DNA of 64,000 bases, from positions 23,761 through 87,760 of IMG/VR virus record IMGVR_UViG_3300010885_047252. One strand, written 5' to 3'. Source of the DNA: a virus. The notes beneath the pieces were generated by a model, which saw only the letters and a list, made by a program, of their open reading frames with translations, had not been told where the DNA came from and ran no database searches. Shown here piece by piece: positions 33,147 to 41,620 of this stretch; the first letter of the stretch is position 1; every line of letters starts with the position of its first letter. Made by a program: the position numbers and the translations under genes.

Positions 33147-35486
33147 TCAGGACTGTTGAGCCTTCAGTGCTCGGATGAACCAATCCACTGGCTGCTTGTC
33201 GCTCTTTGCAGAGAAACTGTACAGCCACTGATCATGGTTAGCGCCTGGGTACTGATCCTTGGCAGCAAATGCTTGGTTGGCTAGACGCAGGATCTTACGA
33301 TTCGTACGTTCTTCGCCATGTTCGGCATCCGACTCCTCAAGTAACTGAACGAATTCAGCCACCCAGTTAAGGGATCGGTTCTTTGCTGCCTTGATCTTGT
33401 TGAGCTCGTTTGGTGCACTGATATATTCTTCAGTTGTCCATTCGATCTCATCCAAGAGTTCAGGCTTTGTGATGGTAGCATTGAGCCAGTTAGTCATTGC
33501 TTTAAGCGCAGACTGAACCATCTCCTCACGTTGAGTGTGCAGAGAAATCCAAGGGGAATCCTCTAGCTCACCACAATGCAAGCCATGGTTGTCAGCAAGT
33601 GCCTCGAACAGTCTGGTATTGTACCAGAATGCATCGATTTCACCGCCAGTTTCCATAGCAAGTTGTGAGAAGATGTAGCTCACGTACTGTTGGATGACCA
33701 TGACGTCCTCAGGTGTAGCTGACCCTTGCTGTAGTGCATCAATGATTTCCTCATTGGGAGCATATAGCTTGGGCAGATAACCACCGACGAGGGCAGCATG
33801 GAGCATCTTTGGCAGTACGGCACCACCAGTTCCAGCAGGAAACATCAGAGCAGTTGTGCGAACACGCAGCTCATCTTCCAATGAGAACTCTTCACCAAAA
33901 GTGAGAGAACCAGGAAGATTACCAATGTCTAGCCTATCCTTGACCGTAGAGAACTGAGGAACTAATGTTGTTAGTTGCTCGTAGTCCACTACAGGAGGTT
34001 GTTCCGTGTACTGATGAAATACAGGTCCAGCCTTTGCTACAGGAATCATGCTCCACTCACCAAAGTCATTTGGGTTGCGTAGCAGGATAGCCATTGGCTT
34101 GATGTCTCCGTTAGGAAACTTGATGAATCGGATATGAACCTTGACAGAATCGTCGAGGTCCCAACCACCATGGTCAGCGTAGTGCTTGTCAAAGAATTCA
34201 CCGGGTACCACAAAACTATGAGTAGCTTTATGATAATAGCCCCAGCTCCTGCTTGTTACAGGGAATCCGAAGAGTTGCAAGGCTTCTTGTGTCATGATAT
34301 GAGCAGAGTATGCCCATGGCACAGGAAACCAATGACGGGTTTTGTCTTCCCAGGAGCGTAACTTCCTGTGACTACCGTTACCGTCATCTACTGTCTTGTC
34401 CGTCAGGAGTTGCTTGCGTAAGCCATTGACACTCAAGAACATGAGAGTCTGACTAGCAGTCAACGAAACACCAAGCTTGTAAAGCTCAGCAATTCTATCC
34501 TGAAGGATGCCGACCAGTCCACGATCTGCACTGAAACGCTCTTCATCGTCTTCATGGACTACATGTTCAGCATTAGCTAAACGAGTAAGCCACTCAGAAC
34601 GCTTGCCTTCCATAAGGTCATTGAAGAAATTCTTCAACATTCCTGATAGAGAAGCAAGTAGAGTTGCGTCGTCATACAGACCGTTAATCCCACGATAGAT
34701 AGCATGGGTTAAATCGTCCGACTTAATTGGAATTGCTCCATAAGTTGGTTCGATTGTTAGCCATTGCCATCCATTGGTACGGATTTCGGACTTGATGTTT
34801 GGTGCAAACGTGCGAACGTCATAACCATTCATCATCTTTCGGGGAAGGACAAAGGCATTACCCTTAATCAATCCATCTGGCGTGAGCATCCGAAAGATTA
34901 CATTGGCTGTTTGGCCAGTGCGAATCTTCCATAGTTCACGAGCCCTCCACCGACGTGTTGCGTTGGTGTTGGACATGATACAGCTGCACGCAAGAGAACG
35001 GCTCATTGCACTGATGCCATCTACATACCTCTCTGGGAGGGAATGTTCGATGACCTCAATACTGAGAGATCCATCCTCTACGTACAACCAAGCGCAAGTT
35101 GTCCTGACAATTTCAGCTAGCCTCTTGGACATCTTCTTCGAGTTTTGGATAATGAGTCCAATCTCGTTGAAGCAAGAGAGCCAGCCTTGGTTGCCCTTGA
35201 CTCGCACTATGTGTTGCTCTGAAGCAGTTGACCAGCGAATTACTTCACTAGAAAACAGCTCTTCACTTGTCACACCGGGAGCATGCTTTGAACCAGCATA
35301 CTTACGACGTGACTTGTGCTTCCGAACCTCTACTCGGTATTTACCCGAGAAGAATTGGTTGAGGAAGGCGGGTGTGTAAGACCCACTGTTGAACTCCTCA
35401 AGGACTTGGTCGCCCTCAAGAAGCGGCGCATCGGTCAGTAGTCGAAACCACTTACCTGCACGCCTTACGATACCGTGAAACGGCAT
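33147..35486 (-). CDS. Large protein with HGGxDxDD motif, paralogue B
   Basis: 779 aa from MPFHGIVRRAGKW, chosen for the textbook AGGAGGT RBS eight bases upstream; the ATG 14 codons earlier lacks one. Paralogue of the 846-aa protein: LTPDGLIKGN (about 202-211), HGGWDLDDSVKVHI (439-452), RNPNDFGEW (470-478). The DLDD-SVKVHI text is similar to the catalytic DFDGD-region of RNA polymerase beta-prime with one Gly missing; this is a weak lead, not a call. Codon use is more GC-rich than in copy A. Confidence 0.85.
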   Translation of the reverse strand: MPFHGIVRRAGKWFRLLTDAPLLEGDQVLEEFNSGSYTPAFLNQFFSGKYRVEVRKHKSRRKYAGSKHAPGVTSEELFSSEVIRWSTASEQHIVRVKGNQGWLSCFNEIGLIIQNSKKMSKRLAEIVRTTCAWLYVEDGSLSIEVIEHSLPERYVDGISAMSRSLACSCIMSNTNATRRWRARELWKIRTGQTANVIFRMLTPDGLIKGNAFVLPRKMMNGYDVRTFAPNIKSEIRTNGWQWLTIEPTYGAIPIKSDDLTHAIYRGINGLYDDATLLASLSGMLKNFFNDLMEGKRSEWLTRLANAEHVVHEDDEERFSADRGLVGILQDRIAELYKLGVSLTASQTLMFLSVNGLRKQLLTDKTVDDGNGSHRKLRSWEDKTRHWFPVPWAYSAHIMTQEALQLFGFPVTSRSWGYYHKATHSFVVPGEFFDKHYADHGGWDLDDSVKVHIRFIKFPNGDIKPMAILLRNPNDFGEWSMIPVAKAGPVFHQYTEQPPVVDYEQLTTLVPQFSTVKDRLDIGNLPGSLTFGEEFSLEDELRVRTTALMFPAGTGGAVLPKMLHAALVGGYLPKLYAPNEEIIDALQQGSATPEDVMVIQQYVSYIFSQLAMETGGEIDAFWYNTRLFEALADNHGLHCGELEDSPWISLHTQREEMVQSALKAMTNWLNATITKPELLDEIEWTTEEYISAPNELNKIKAAKNRSLNWVAEFVQLLEESDAEHGEERTNRKILRLANQAFAAKDQYPGANHDQWLYSFSAKSDKQPVDWFIRALKAQQS

Positions 35487-35551
35487 GTTAGCACCTCCTG
35501 TGCTGTAGGTGTATGGAAGGCCGTCCATACGCGGTTTGGGTTGTAACCCCA

Positions 35552-35604
35552 GACCTGTGGTCTAGGATCTACCCATAAAAAGAAAACTCCCGAAGGAGTT
35601 CTCT
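35552..35604 (-). terminator. Terminator cassette 2
   Basis: ACTCC-TTCG-GGAGT stem with UUCG loop, U-tract TTTTCTTTTT, ATGGGTAG, then AGACCACAGGTC box. Separates the SLOG gene from paralogue B. Confidence 0.85.
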
Positions 35605-35652
35605 TTTCTTCTAACAGAATGCTGCTAGGTATATTCTTATTTTTATTGTTAG

Positions 35653-36174
35653 TTAAGCAATGTTGGTTGGGTCAATGTAAACAATTGGTTTGCCGACACG
35701 TTTCGCATATCCAACACAGTTAGCTGTTCCGCCTGATGTTCCATCCCAAACAGCAATCAAAGCATCGCAGTGATCAACCATCCAAATGTTACGGTCTTGC
35801 ATGCACTTAGCTCCAAGTTCAGGATATGTTCCATCGCTTACAAGTATAACTTCATGAGCTAACTCAATCATCTTCTTGTATTTGATCTGTGACTCCTTAG
35901 GCCACTTTGATTCATGATTCTTACACGGCTGTGCGACAATAAACGGAATGTTCATTTGATATGCAACACGAGCAGCATCTTGATCTACACCAAGAGCACC
36001 ACCCGAGATAACAATAATCTCATGAGTATTTCCGTACTTGACTACAGCACGCTGTAATGTTTCTTGAATTTCTTGCCTTAAAGCTATACGCTTAGGGCTG
36101 TTGTCATCATAACCACCGAGTTTATTTGGACGATGTCCAGTAAACGCAATGTGATAGACTTCCTTTGCTTCCAT
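35653..36174 (-). CDS. SLOG-superfamily protein (YoqJ/DUF1273-like)
   Basis: 173 aa Rossmann-like: FTGHRPNKLGGY (about 10-21), VISGGALGVDQDAA (about 55-68), then DALIAVWDGTSGGTANCV. This is the SLOG pattern (DprA/LOG-like nucleotide or ligand binding). SLOG proteins bind NAD- or nucleotide-like signals; here the role is unknown. Confidence 0.85.
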   Translation of the reverse strand: MEAKEVYHIAFTGHRPNKLGGYDDNSPKRIALRQEIQETLQRAVVKYGNTHEIIVISGGALGVDQDAARVAYQMNIPFIVAQPCKNHESKWPKESQIKYKKMIELAHEVILVSDGTYPELGAKCMQDRNIWMVDHCDALIAVWDGTSGGTANCVGYAKRVGKPIVYIDPTNIA

Positions 36175-36198
36175 TATTCTTTCTTTCTTGTTGGGCCC

Positions 36199-36248
36199 AG
36201 ACCTGTGGTCTAGGATTTACCCATAAAAGAGAAACCCCCGAAGGGGTC
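36199..36248 (-). terminator. Terminator cassette 3
   Basis: ACCCC-TTCG-GGGGT stem with UUCG loop, TTTCTCTTTT, ATGGGTAA, AGACCACAGGTC box. Confidence 0.85.
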
Positions 36249-36274
36249 TCTCCTCACCTTGTCCGAAGACTCAG

Positions 36275-36490
36275 TTAGTCAAACAGTGTTGGCTTGTTCA
36301 GCTTCTTCTGTTGTTCTGTTTCACGCTTGGCTTTTGCTGTAGCCTTGCGATCTGCAATGTTCTGTTTCCAGTCTGCAAAGTGTTTGGTGCACAATGCCTG
36401 CTGGAATGGGTAAGAGATGAACTCTCCCTCTCCTGGCCGCAGTGTGCATCCACAAACTTTACATTTGGTGTGCCAGCCTTGATAAGCCAT
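36275..36490 (-). CDS. Small zinc-finger protein
   Basis: 71 aa from MAYQGWHTKC with AAAGGAG RBS. CKVC...C..H layout (CKVCGCTLRPGEGEFISYPF then ALCTKH) and a Lys/Arg/Gln-rich helix. Possibly nucleic-acid binding. Confidence 0.75.
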   Translation of the reverse strand: MAYQGWHTKCKVCGCTLRPGEGEFISYPFQQALCTKHFADWKQNIADRKATAKAKRETEQQKKLNKPTLFD

Positions 36491-36560
36491 TTCTGACTCC
36501 TTTGTTCTGGTAATCCCGACTTGGTGAGAGCTGACCTCTAGCTCACACCTTGTCAATGGA

Positions 36561-36869
36561 TTATTTAACGATGACCTTGAAGGTCTTGGTTACTACCATC
36601 TCGTAGGCATTAGTGTCCTGGTTGAACACGTTTACCTTCTTGACGCTGGTTGTCAGCACCTGTGCACCAGGGGTTGCCTGGATGAACGCATCACGAGCAG
36701 CCTCGGTGTCGAAGGTGAAAAGCTTGTAGCTCTTAGCCTTCTCAACCTTGGTGGTCTTGACGGTGCTGGTTTTGTCTGCAATCAGAGCATTGTTTGCCAT
36801 GTGGCATGCTTTGAGTGCAGATACTGTTGGGTGTACGCCTTTGCAAGCGACACATTTGATGTTTGCCAT
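36561..36869 (-). CDS. Hypothetical protein with CxxC
   Basis: 102 aa from MANIKCVACKGVHPT (AGGAGG RBS). CVAC with CH nearby suggests a small zinc finger; then a beta-rich domain (YKLFTFDTEAARDAF, YEMVVTKTFKVIVK). Confidence 0.75.
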   Translation of the reverse strand: MANIKCVACKGVHPTVSALKACHMANNALIADKTSTVKTTKVEKAKSYKLFTFDTEAARDAFIQATPGAQVLTTSVKKVNVFNQDTNAYEMVVTKTFKVIVK

Positions 36870-36983
36870 GATTCCTCCTGGAACATGTCGGTGCATACAC
36901 TGGAATTAGTGCACGACTGCCTCTGTACGATGCTGAGACCAGCATGCTGATTCTCCCAATTGGGAAGGGACGCACCCTGGGTT

Positions 36984-37037
36984 GACCTGAGGTCTATAGT
37001 CTACCCATAAAAGAAAAACCACACTGGATGTGTGGTA
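36984..37037 (-). terminator. Terminator cassette 4
   Basis: ACCACACATCCAGTGTGGT stem, TTTTTCTTTT, ATGGGTAG and a perfect GACCT-C-AGGTC palindrome. Confidence 0.85.
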
Positions 37038-37071
37038 TTCTTTATCTTTTGGGTAGGTGTTTACAACTAGG

Positions 37072-37350
37072 TTACAAGAACCAGTTGCGATCCTGAATGT
37101 TGTTATCCATCCAGATGAACTTGAAAGGCGTGATGTTATTGACATCCTCCTCGTAGTTCTGTTCTTCTCCACGCATTACGCTGTAAAGGCGTTCTGCGGG
37201 AACACAGTTGAACTGTGCAGTTTTCTCAGTATCTGAATGATATGCATTGCAAAAGCAATTGCAGTATCCTTTTTCTACTACTTGTTTTGTGTGTGCTATT
37301 ACTTGTTCGAGAATCTCGAGTACGTAATCGCTGTTGGTGTTTGGTGCCAT
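37072..37350 (-). CDS. Hypothetical Cys-containing protein
   Basis: 92 aa, AAGGAGG RBS. Helix then GYCNCFCNAYHSD, a Cys/His cluster that may bind metal. Not recognised. Confidence 0.7.
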   Translation of the reverse strand: MAPNTNSDYVLEILEQVIAHTKQVVEKGYCNCFCNAYHSDTEKTAQFNCVPAERLYSVMRGEEQNYEEDVNNITPFKFIWMDNNIQDRNWFL

Positions 37351-37384
37351 GGTTTCCTCCTTAGGAATTGTTGTTGGCTTTTAC

Positions 37385-37443
37385 TTGTGGTCAAACACCT
37401 ACCCATAAAAAGAAAACCCCTGAGGACCGAAGTCCCCAAGGGT
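37385..37443 (-). terminator. Terminator cassette 5
   Basis: CCCTTGGGGAC-TTCG-GTCCTCAGGGG stem, TTTTCTTTTT, ATGGGTAGG. Nearly identical to cassette 9 two kilobases away, apart from one loop base. Confidence 0.85.
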
Positions 37444-37461
37444 AATCTTTATTGCTTTATC

Positions 37462-38079
37462 TTAAAGCTGGTTACGAAGTTGCAACCACATTTGTTTGGT
37501 AATGTTTGCGTGAGGTATAACTTGCAGACCTCCGTAGTTTTCTTGCATTACTTGATTGCAATTTTCCCATGTCCCCGTATAGAGAACAAAGTCATCTGCA
37601 AAATCCACAACACAATAAATTACATTTGCATCGCACCTTACACTGTCAACACAAAGTGAAAGAATCCACCCGTGCTGCTGATGGAAGTACCTACGAACAT
37701 GCCCTTTCTTAAGGCATTTTTCACAAGTGCCAGCTTTATCAAACTCTGACATCCCGAAAGATGCTGCAAGTTGAGCGTTATGACCCGCAGGTAATGCACG
37801 CTGTTTGCACAAGTTTTCTCGGATCTTCTCAATGCGTACTCCAATTAGAGCACACGGAACCCAACCAAATAATAAGACTGCAAATCCTACATAAATGTTA
37901 AGCCCTGAGTTGGCCAATGCAAGCAAGCTCAATATGCCCATGATTCCAGATCCAAGGATAAGGAATGCATCAGCATCTGGGCTGTACTGCAGAACATACT
38001 TCTCAGCTTGTGAACTGAATTGCATGTATACTGCAGCGGTGAGGGTGACGACGAACGCCACGGTGAATAGTACTAACAT
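37462..38079 (-). CDS. Membrane protein with zinc-knuckle tail
   Basis: 205 aa, GGGAGG RBS. Three membrane segments in the first 85 residues (VLFTVAFVVTLTAAVYMQF; LILGSGIMGILSLLALA; IYVGFAVLLFGWVPCALI), then a cytosolic part with CEKC. Not recognised. Confidence 0.7.
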   Translation of the reverse strand: MLVLFTVAFVVTLTAAVYMQFSSQAEKYVLQYSPDADAFLILGSGIMGILSLLALANSGLNIYVGFAVLLFGWVPCALIGVRIEKIRENLCKQRALPAGHNAQLAASFGMSEFDKAGTCEKCLKKGHVRRYFHQQHGWILSLCVDSVRCDANVIYCVVDFADDFVLYTGTWENCNQVMQENYGGLQVIPHANITKQMWLQLRNQL

Positions 38080-38117
38080 GGATTAACCTCCCATGTCTAT
38101 TGTGACCACTTGGGTTA

Positions 38118-38166
38118 CTTGTGGTCTAGTGTTTACCCATAAAAGAAAAACTCCCCTAAGGGAGTC
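38118..38166 (-). terminator. Terminator cassette 6
   Basis: ACTCCCTTAGGGGAGT stem, TTTTCTTTTATGGGTAA, AGACCACAAG box. The segment beside it repeats CTTCTAACAGAA-GCTGCTAGGTAT, also present next to cassette 2. Confidence 0.8.
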
Positions 38167-38226
38167 TTCCTTCTCTTCTAACAGAACGCTGCTAGGTATT
38201 GTCTATTGCCCATAAAGGACAATGGA

Positions 38227-38460
38227 TCATCCGTTGAGGATGATGTACTCGATATGCCAGTCGAGTGCTGAGCGATATGACTCGTCAGCTTTTGCTAGCA
38301 TCTCTGCTTTGATTCCAGATACTTGCTTCGAAAGAATGCATGCACGAACATAATCCTTCTTTGCGTAGTACTCGTTGAACATCTTAAGAGATGCTCGGAG
38401 AGAGTCAAATGACGCTTCTGGTGGCTGTGTTGGAGTAACCAACGTGGTTGTTTCTTTCAT
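38227..38460 (-). CDS. Hypothetical helical protein
   Basis: 77 aa, GAGGAGG RBS. Pro/Thr-rich start then TPR-like helices (FDSLRASLKMFNEYYAKKDY). Not recognised. Confidence 0.7.
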   Translation of the reverse strand: MKETTTLVTPTQPPEASFDSLRASLKMFNEYYAKKDYVRACILSKQVSGIKAEMLAKADESYRSALDWHIEYIILNG

Positions 38461-38486
38461 GAGATTAACCTCCTCATGATCGGGTC

Positions 38487-38548
38487 TGACCTTGTGGTCA
38501 ACTTGCTACCCATAAAAAGAAAACCCCAGGATCCGAAGATCCCAGGGA
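38487..38548 (-). terminator. Terminator cassette 7
   Basis: CCCTGGGATC-TTCG-GATCCTGGGG stem, TTTTCTTTTT, ATGGGTAG, TTGACCACAAGGTC box. Confidence 0.85.
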
Positions 38549-38581
38549 AAGAGTTTCTTTTTTAACACCAGTTAACTTAAA

Positions 38582-38770
38582 CTATTTGTTGTTCTTGTTC
38601 TTGGCGTTGTTGTTGATGAGGCCTTTGCGACCAGCGACCTTGCGGTTGTTGGTGCAGTGTTCATCGTTGCAGCACTGGTAGGCCTTTGAGCCGTTGTAGT
38701 GCTTCTTGATGGCATTGGCGTCTTGGTGGAAGAAGTTCTCCTCCAAGGCGTCGATTGCTTCATGTGTCAT
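38582..38770 (-). CDS. Hypothetical protein with Cys pair
   Basis: 62 aa from MTHEAIDALEE with TTGGAGA RBS. CCNDEHC near the middle, Asn/Lys-rich tail. Not recognised. Confidence 0.65.
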   Translation of the reverse strand: MTHEAIDALEENFFHQDANAIKKHYNGSKAYQCCNDEHCTNNRKVAGRKGLINNNAKNKNNK

Positions 38771-38793
38771 GATTTCTCCAATCATTAGGGCCC

Positions 38794-38853
38794 AGACTTG
38801 TTGTCTAGTATCTACCCATAAAAGAAAAACCCCAGTCCTGTACGACTGAGGTT
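38794..38853 (-). terminator. Terminator cassette 8
   Basis: AACCTCAGTCGTACAGGACTGGGGTT stem, TTTTCTTTTATGGGTAG, AGACAACAAGTC box. Confidence 0.8.
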
Positions 38854-38872
38854 CTTCTTATTGTTTTACTGG

Positions 38873-39250
38873 TTACTTATTCCAGCTGATAGTGGGCCGC
38901 ACTTGACTGTTCAAGTCAGGATGCTGTTGAACACCTGACCAATCCCAGATGTTGCCCTTTCCACTGTGCCCCATCTCTGGATCATTCTTCATTTGAGCAA
39001 TGATCTGCAAGATGAAAGCTGGATTGAACATTATAGGTCCAACCAACTCGGCAAGTGTTTTACCATCCTGACGTGCAACGTACATGTAGCGAACTACAGC
39101 ACCAACACCGTGAATGCTCTCTTCTTCGAACACGAAGTAAGATTGCACATCTCCACAGACAGCTTTCTTGAATTCAAGATTGCCCTCCATGAGAGACAGG
39201 ATGATTGAAATGAAGGGGTACAAATCCTTCTGTGTTTGTTGTGTTTCCAT
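38873..39250 (-). CDS. Hypothetical protein
   Basis: 125 aa from METQQTQKDL with AGGAGG RBS. Helical, IWDWSGVQQHPDLN near the end. Not recognised. Confidence 0.7.
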   Translation of the reverse strand: METQQTQKDLYPFISIILSLMEGNLEFKKAVCGDVQSYFVFEEESIHGVGAVVRYMYVARQDGKTLAELVGPIMFNPAFILQIIAQMKNDPEMGHSGKGNIWDWSGVQQHPDLNSQVRPTISWNK

Positions 39251-39370
39251 GACTCCTCCTAGAAGTATGGTAATTGCACACATGATTGTCATGTATGACT
39301 ATGCTTACAAGTTGCCCTTGGGTAAGGTAAATGCGTAGCGATCTACTGTATGTACAGGTACAGTAGTTAA

Positions 39371-39428
39371 AGGTCTAAGACCTACCCATAAAAAGAAAAC
39401 CCCTGAGGACCAAAGTCCCCAAGGGTAA
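39371..39428 (-). terminator. Terminator cassette 9
   Basis: CCCTTGGGGACTTTGGTCCTCAGGGG-type stem, TTTTCTTTTT, ATGGGTAGGTC. It ends the terC transcript. Confidence 0.85.
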
Positions 39429-39439
39429 TCTTATTGTCC

Positions 39440-40180
39440 TTACTTCCTTAAAGAAGCAAAGACACCTACTGCGAATATAACCGCAATGATAGCTACATTG
39501 GTAAGGGTACCGATGTGAATCCAAGTATGGGCTACCATCTTGAATCCAACAAAGGCAAGTACTACAGCCAGTGTCTGGTTGAGGTACTTGATCTTATCCA
39601 TACCATCCTTCAATACGAAGAATAGTGCACGAAGACCTAGTACTGCAGCTATGTTGCTTGTAATGGCAATCATACGATCATCAGTTACAGACAGTACTGC
39701 AGGCACGCTATCAATAGCAAATAGAATGTCAGTTAATTCCACTGCAACAATGACCATAATAATCATGGGCATGTTGGGTGCAATACGCTTAATCCTTGCT
39801 ACCATAGCAGGCTCTTCGTTGTGACTATCTTCTCCACCTAGCATCTTGTATGCACTGAAGACCAATAGGCCGCCAAATACAAGATTCATGAAGGAGAAAC
39901 GCTCAAGTGCCTCAGCACCTAGCATGATGAATAGGATACGGAATACTACTGCTCCAGTAATACCCCAATTCAATGCCCTATGTTGCATCTTCTCGTCTGC
40001 CTTAAATGCAGTGAAGATAGCAGCCATAACGGCAAGGTTATCTACACTCAAGAGCTTCTCAAGTGTAAATGCTGTTTCGTACTGTACGAATGCTTCTGTT
40101 CCCTTTGTGATGAGAAAGAAGAATCCGAAGAGTACTCCTCCAAGCACCATAATGATGCTCTTCTTAATGTTGTTGCTCAT
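39440..40180 (-). CDS. terC: TerC-family membrane protein
   Basis: 246 aa from MSNNIKKSI. Seven or more membrane helices with the two TerC signatures: SVDNLAVM (about 45-52) and ELTDILFAIDSVPAVL (about 148-163), whose acidic residues in membrane are typical. Family members (TerC, Alx, YkoY) move Mn2+ or affect tellurite tolerance and metal loading of exported proteins. An unusual cargo gene for a phage. First gene to the left of the divergent region. Confidence 0.9.
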   Translation of the reverse strand: MSNNIKKSIIMVLGGVLFGFFFLITKGTEAFVQYETAFTLEKLLSVDNLAVMAAIFTAFKADEKMQHRALNWGITGAVVFRILFIMLGAEALERFSFMNLVFGGLLVFSAYKMLGGEDSHNEEPAMVARIKRIAPNMPMIIMVIVAVELTDILFAIDSVPAVLSVTDDRMIAITSNIAAVLGLRALFFVLKDGMDKIKYLNQTLAVVLAFVGFKMVAHTWIHIGTLTNVAIIAVIFAVGVFASLRK

Positions 40181-40479
40181 GTTACTGAACCTTTCCTGTT
40201 TGTTAGACCCCATACCCGGGTGGGCATGTTAAAGGTCTGTGGACACACATATATCCATAGGTACCACCCTGAAAATTTTCCTATATTTCCATAGTATATG
40301 AATTTTTATATACGTGTATATAGGTTGAGACATCTTTAGTGAAACACTTTGCCCTCAAAAATTTTTCCTAGATATTTCACCCCTATAGGTTGTTATGTAG
40401 GAAGATGTGTGGTAGATTTTCTACCAAGTCGGAAAGGCCGGCGAAAGAAAAACAAGACATAACCAAGGAGATAATCCAA
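40181..40479. promoter_or_regulatory. Divergent intergenic region with 16-bp palindrome
   Basis: Separates leftward terC from rightward genes. TATATAC-GT-GTATATA (40307-40322) is a perfect palindrome and a good operator candidate. GGTAGA-TTT-TCTACC forms a small hairpin before the first rightward gene. Confidence 0.5.
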
Positions 40480-40659
40480 ATGCCAAAAGAAACAAAAGAT
40501 CCACTGTTTGACCCAGAAGACCTATATGCCTTTAATGCTAAAGATGACATAGAAGAGCTCATGGAGTCAATCTCCATAGGAGGCTTCGATAGATTTGCTG
40601 ACTCAAGCTATGAGACCTACGACTCCGATAACTACGGATTCGACGATTACAACTACTAA
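40480..40659 (+). CDS. Small acidic protein
   Basis: 59 aa from MPKETKDPL, chosen for the AAGGAG RBS. Asp/Glu/Tyr-rich (SSYETYDSDNYGFDDYNY). The frame is open upstream to an ATG that reads MCGRFSTK; see rejected items. Confidence 0.6.
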   Translation: MPKETKDPLFDPEDLYAFNAKDDIEELMESISIGGFDRFADSSYETYDSDNYGFDDYNY

Positions 40660-40678
40660 GAAGAAAAGACCATCACAA

Positions 40679-41233
40679 ATGAATATAGATACAATGCCTA
40701 ATAACATACTGGTTGGCTCAGAGAAGTTATTTAGAACAAAGGCTCCATGGAAGATAGATAGATCTCTCCTAGGTACAATAACTAATGATCACCTAGTATT
40801 ATTATTTGATCAATGTAAAGATAATAAAACGTATAAAAAAACAGCTAAAAAACTAGCAAAACAACTTACATACATGAATACCATACAGACAGATAAATTA
40901 ATTTTTATAGGTATAGGAAATGATTGTAGAGTTGTTATGGATCTATATTTAAATCACGGATTCAAATTTGATGCAGCTGTTTTTATCAACAATCTATACT
41001 CACCGTCTAAATATGAACCAATCTTAGATCATTGTTCTATTTATAATTTTTATACTAAACCAGAATATAAAATGTTGGACATAGAAGGAGCAGAGGTTAA
41101 TGAGTACATCAAGACTAAGCTTCCAGCACACATGTCAAATAGAGTGGCTCAAGAAGTGTTTGGGTGTCTTTTGTACCAGACGTACGAAAGAACATACTTA
41201 GATAACGTTCCAGCTATTATTAGATACGTTTAG
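40679..41233 (+). CDS. Alpha/beta protein, possibly hydrolase-like
   Basis: 184 aa from MNIDTMPNN. Rossmann-like LVLLFDQCKDN, KLIFIGIGNDCRVVMDLYLNHG. The GIGNDC turn sits where an alpha/beta-hydrolase nucleophile elbow would be but lacks a GxSxG serine. Convergent with the next gene, overlapping by four bases. Confidence 0.6.
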   Translation: MNIDTMPNNILVGSEKLFRTKAPWKIDRSLLGTITNDHLVLLFDQCKDNKTYKKTAKKLAKQLTYMNTIQTDKLIFIGIGNDCRVVMDLYLNHGFKFDAAVFINNLYSPSKYEPILDHCSIYNFYTKPEYKMLDIEGAEVNEYIKTKLPAHMSNRVAQEVFGCLLYQTYERTYLDNVPAIIRYV

Positions 41234-41532
41234 AGTTCACCAAAGTTAGGTAGGTCTTCTGGCTTCATCACCATAATGTTGGGGCTAGAAGGATCTAACT
41301 CTTCTATAATTTCTTCTGTGGATTTTCCCATAAAAGCAGCCATGTCTGAGATAAGCGACCATTGGTCAATGTCAAACATAGAAACGACCACCATACTGTC
41401 ACTGCGTGTATGAAACGTGGCAATTAGGTCACTGTGAGCAGTTGACTCGTAGAACTCGTCAAGCGTCGCCTGATCCTTGCTAGCTTGGATGTTTTGGAGT
41501 ATTTCGTTTAATAATTCTCTAAATGAATCCAT
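41230..41532 (-). CDS. Hypothetical acidic protein
   Basis: 100 aa, acidic helical ends and VVVSMFDIDQWSLISD centre. Not recognised. Confidence 0.65.
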   Translation of the reverse strand: MDSFRELLNEILQNIQASKDQATLDEFYESTAHSDLIATFHTRSDSMVVVSMFDIDQWSLISDMAAFMGKSTEEIIEELDPSSPNIMVMKPEDLPNFGEL

Positions 41533-41573
41533 GAGACACTACCCCTCTGTGGTTTATTTTAAAAAAAATATTT

Positions 41574-41599
41574 GACCCGAAAAAAATTAGGCGGGTTTT
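41574..41599. terminator. Bidirectional terminator
   Basis: ACCCG/CGGGT stem with A-rich loop and T-tracts on both sides (TTTTTG to the right, TTTTTTTT to the left). Confidence 0.55.
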
Positions 41600-41620
41600 T
41601 GTTTACATCTTTATAGTAAC

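Noticed and set aside
36742-37172. Two minus-strand ORFs over terminator cassette 4
   Set aside because: They cross a strong terminator and overlap real genes in another frame, with no RBS.
40405-40479. MCGRF start (SRAP/HMCES family)
   Set aside because: Only the first five residues match; the rest has no SRAP features, and a better RBS precedes the later ATG.
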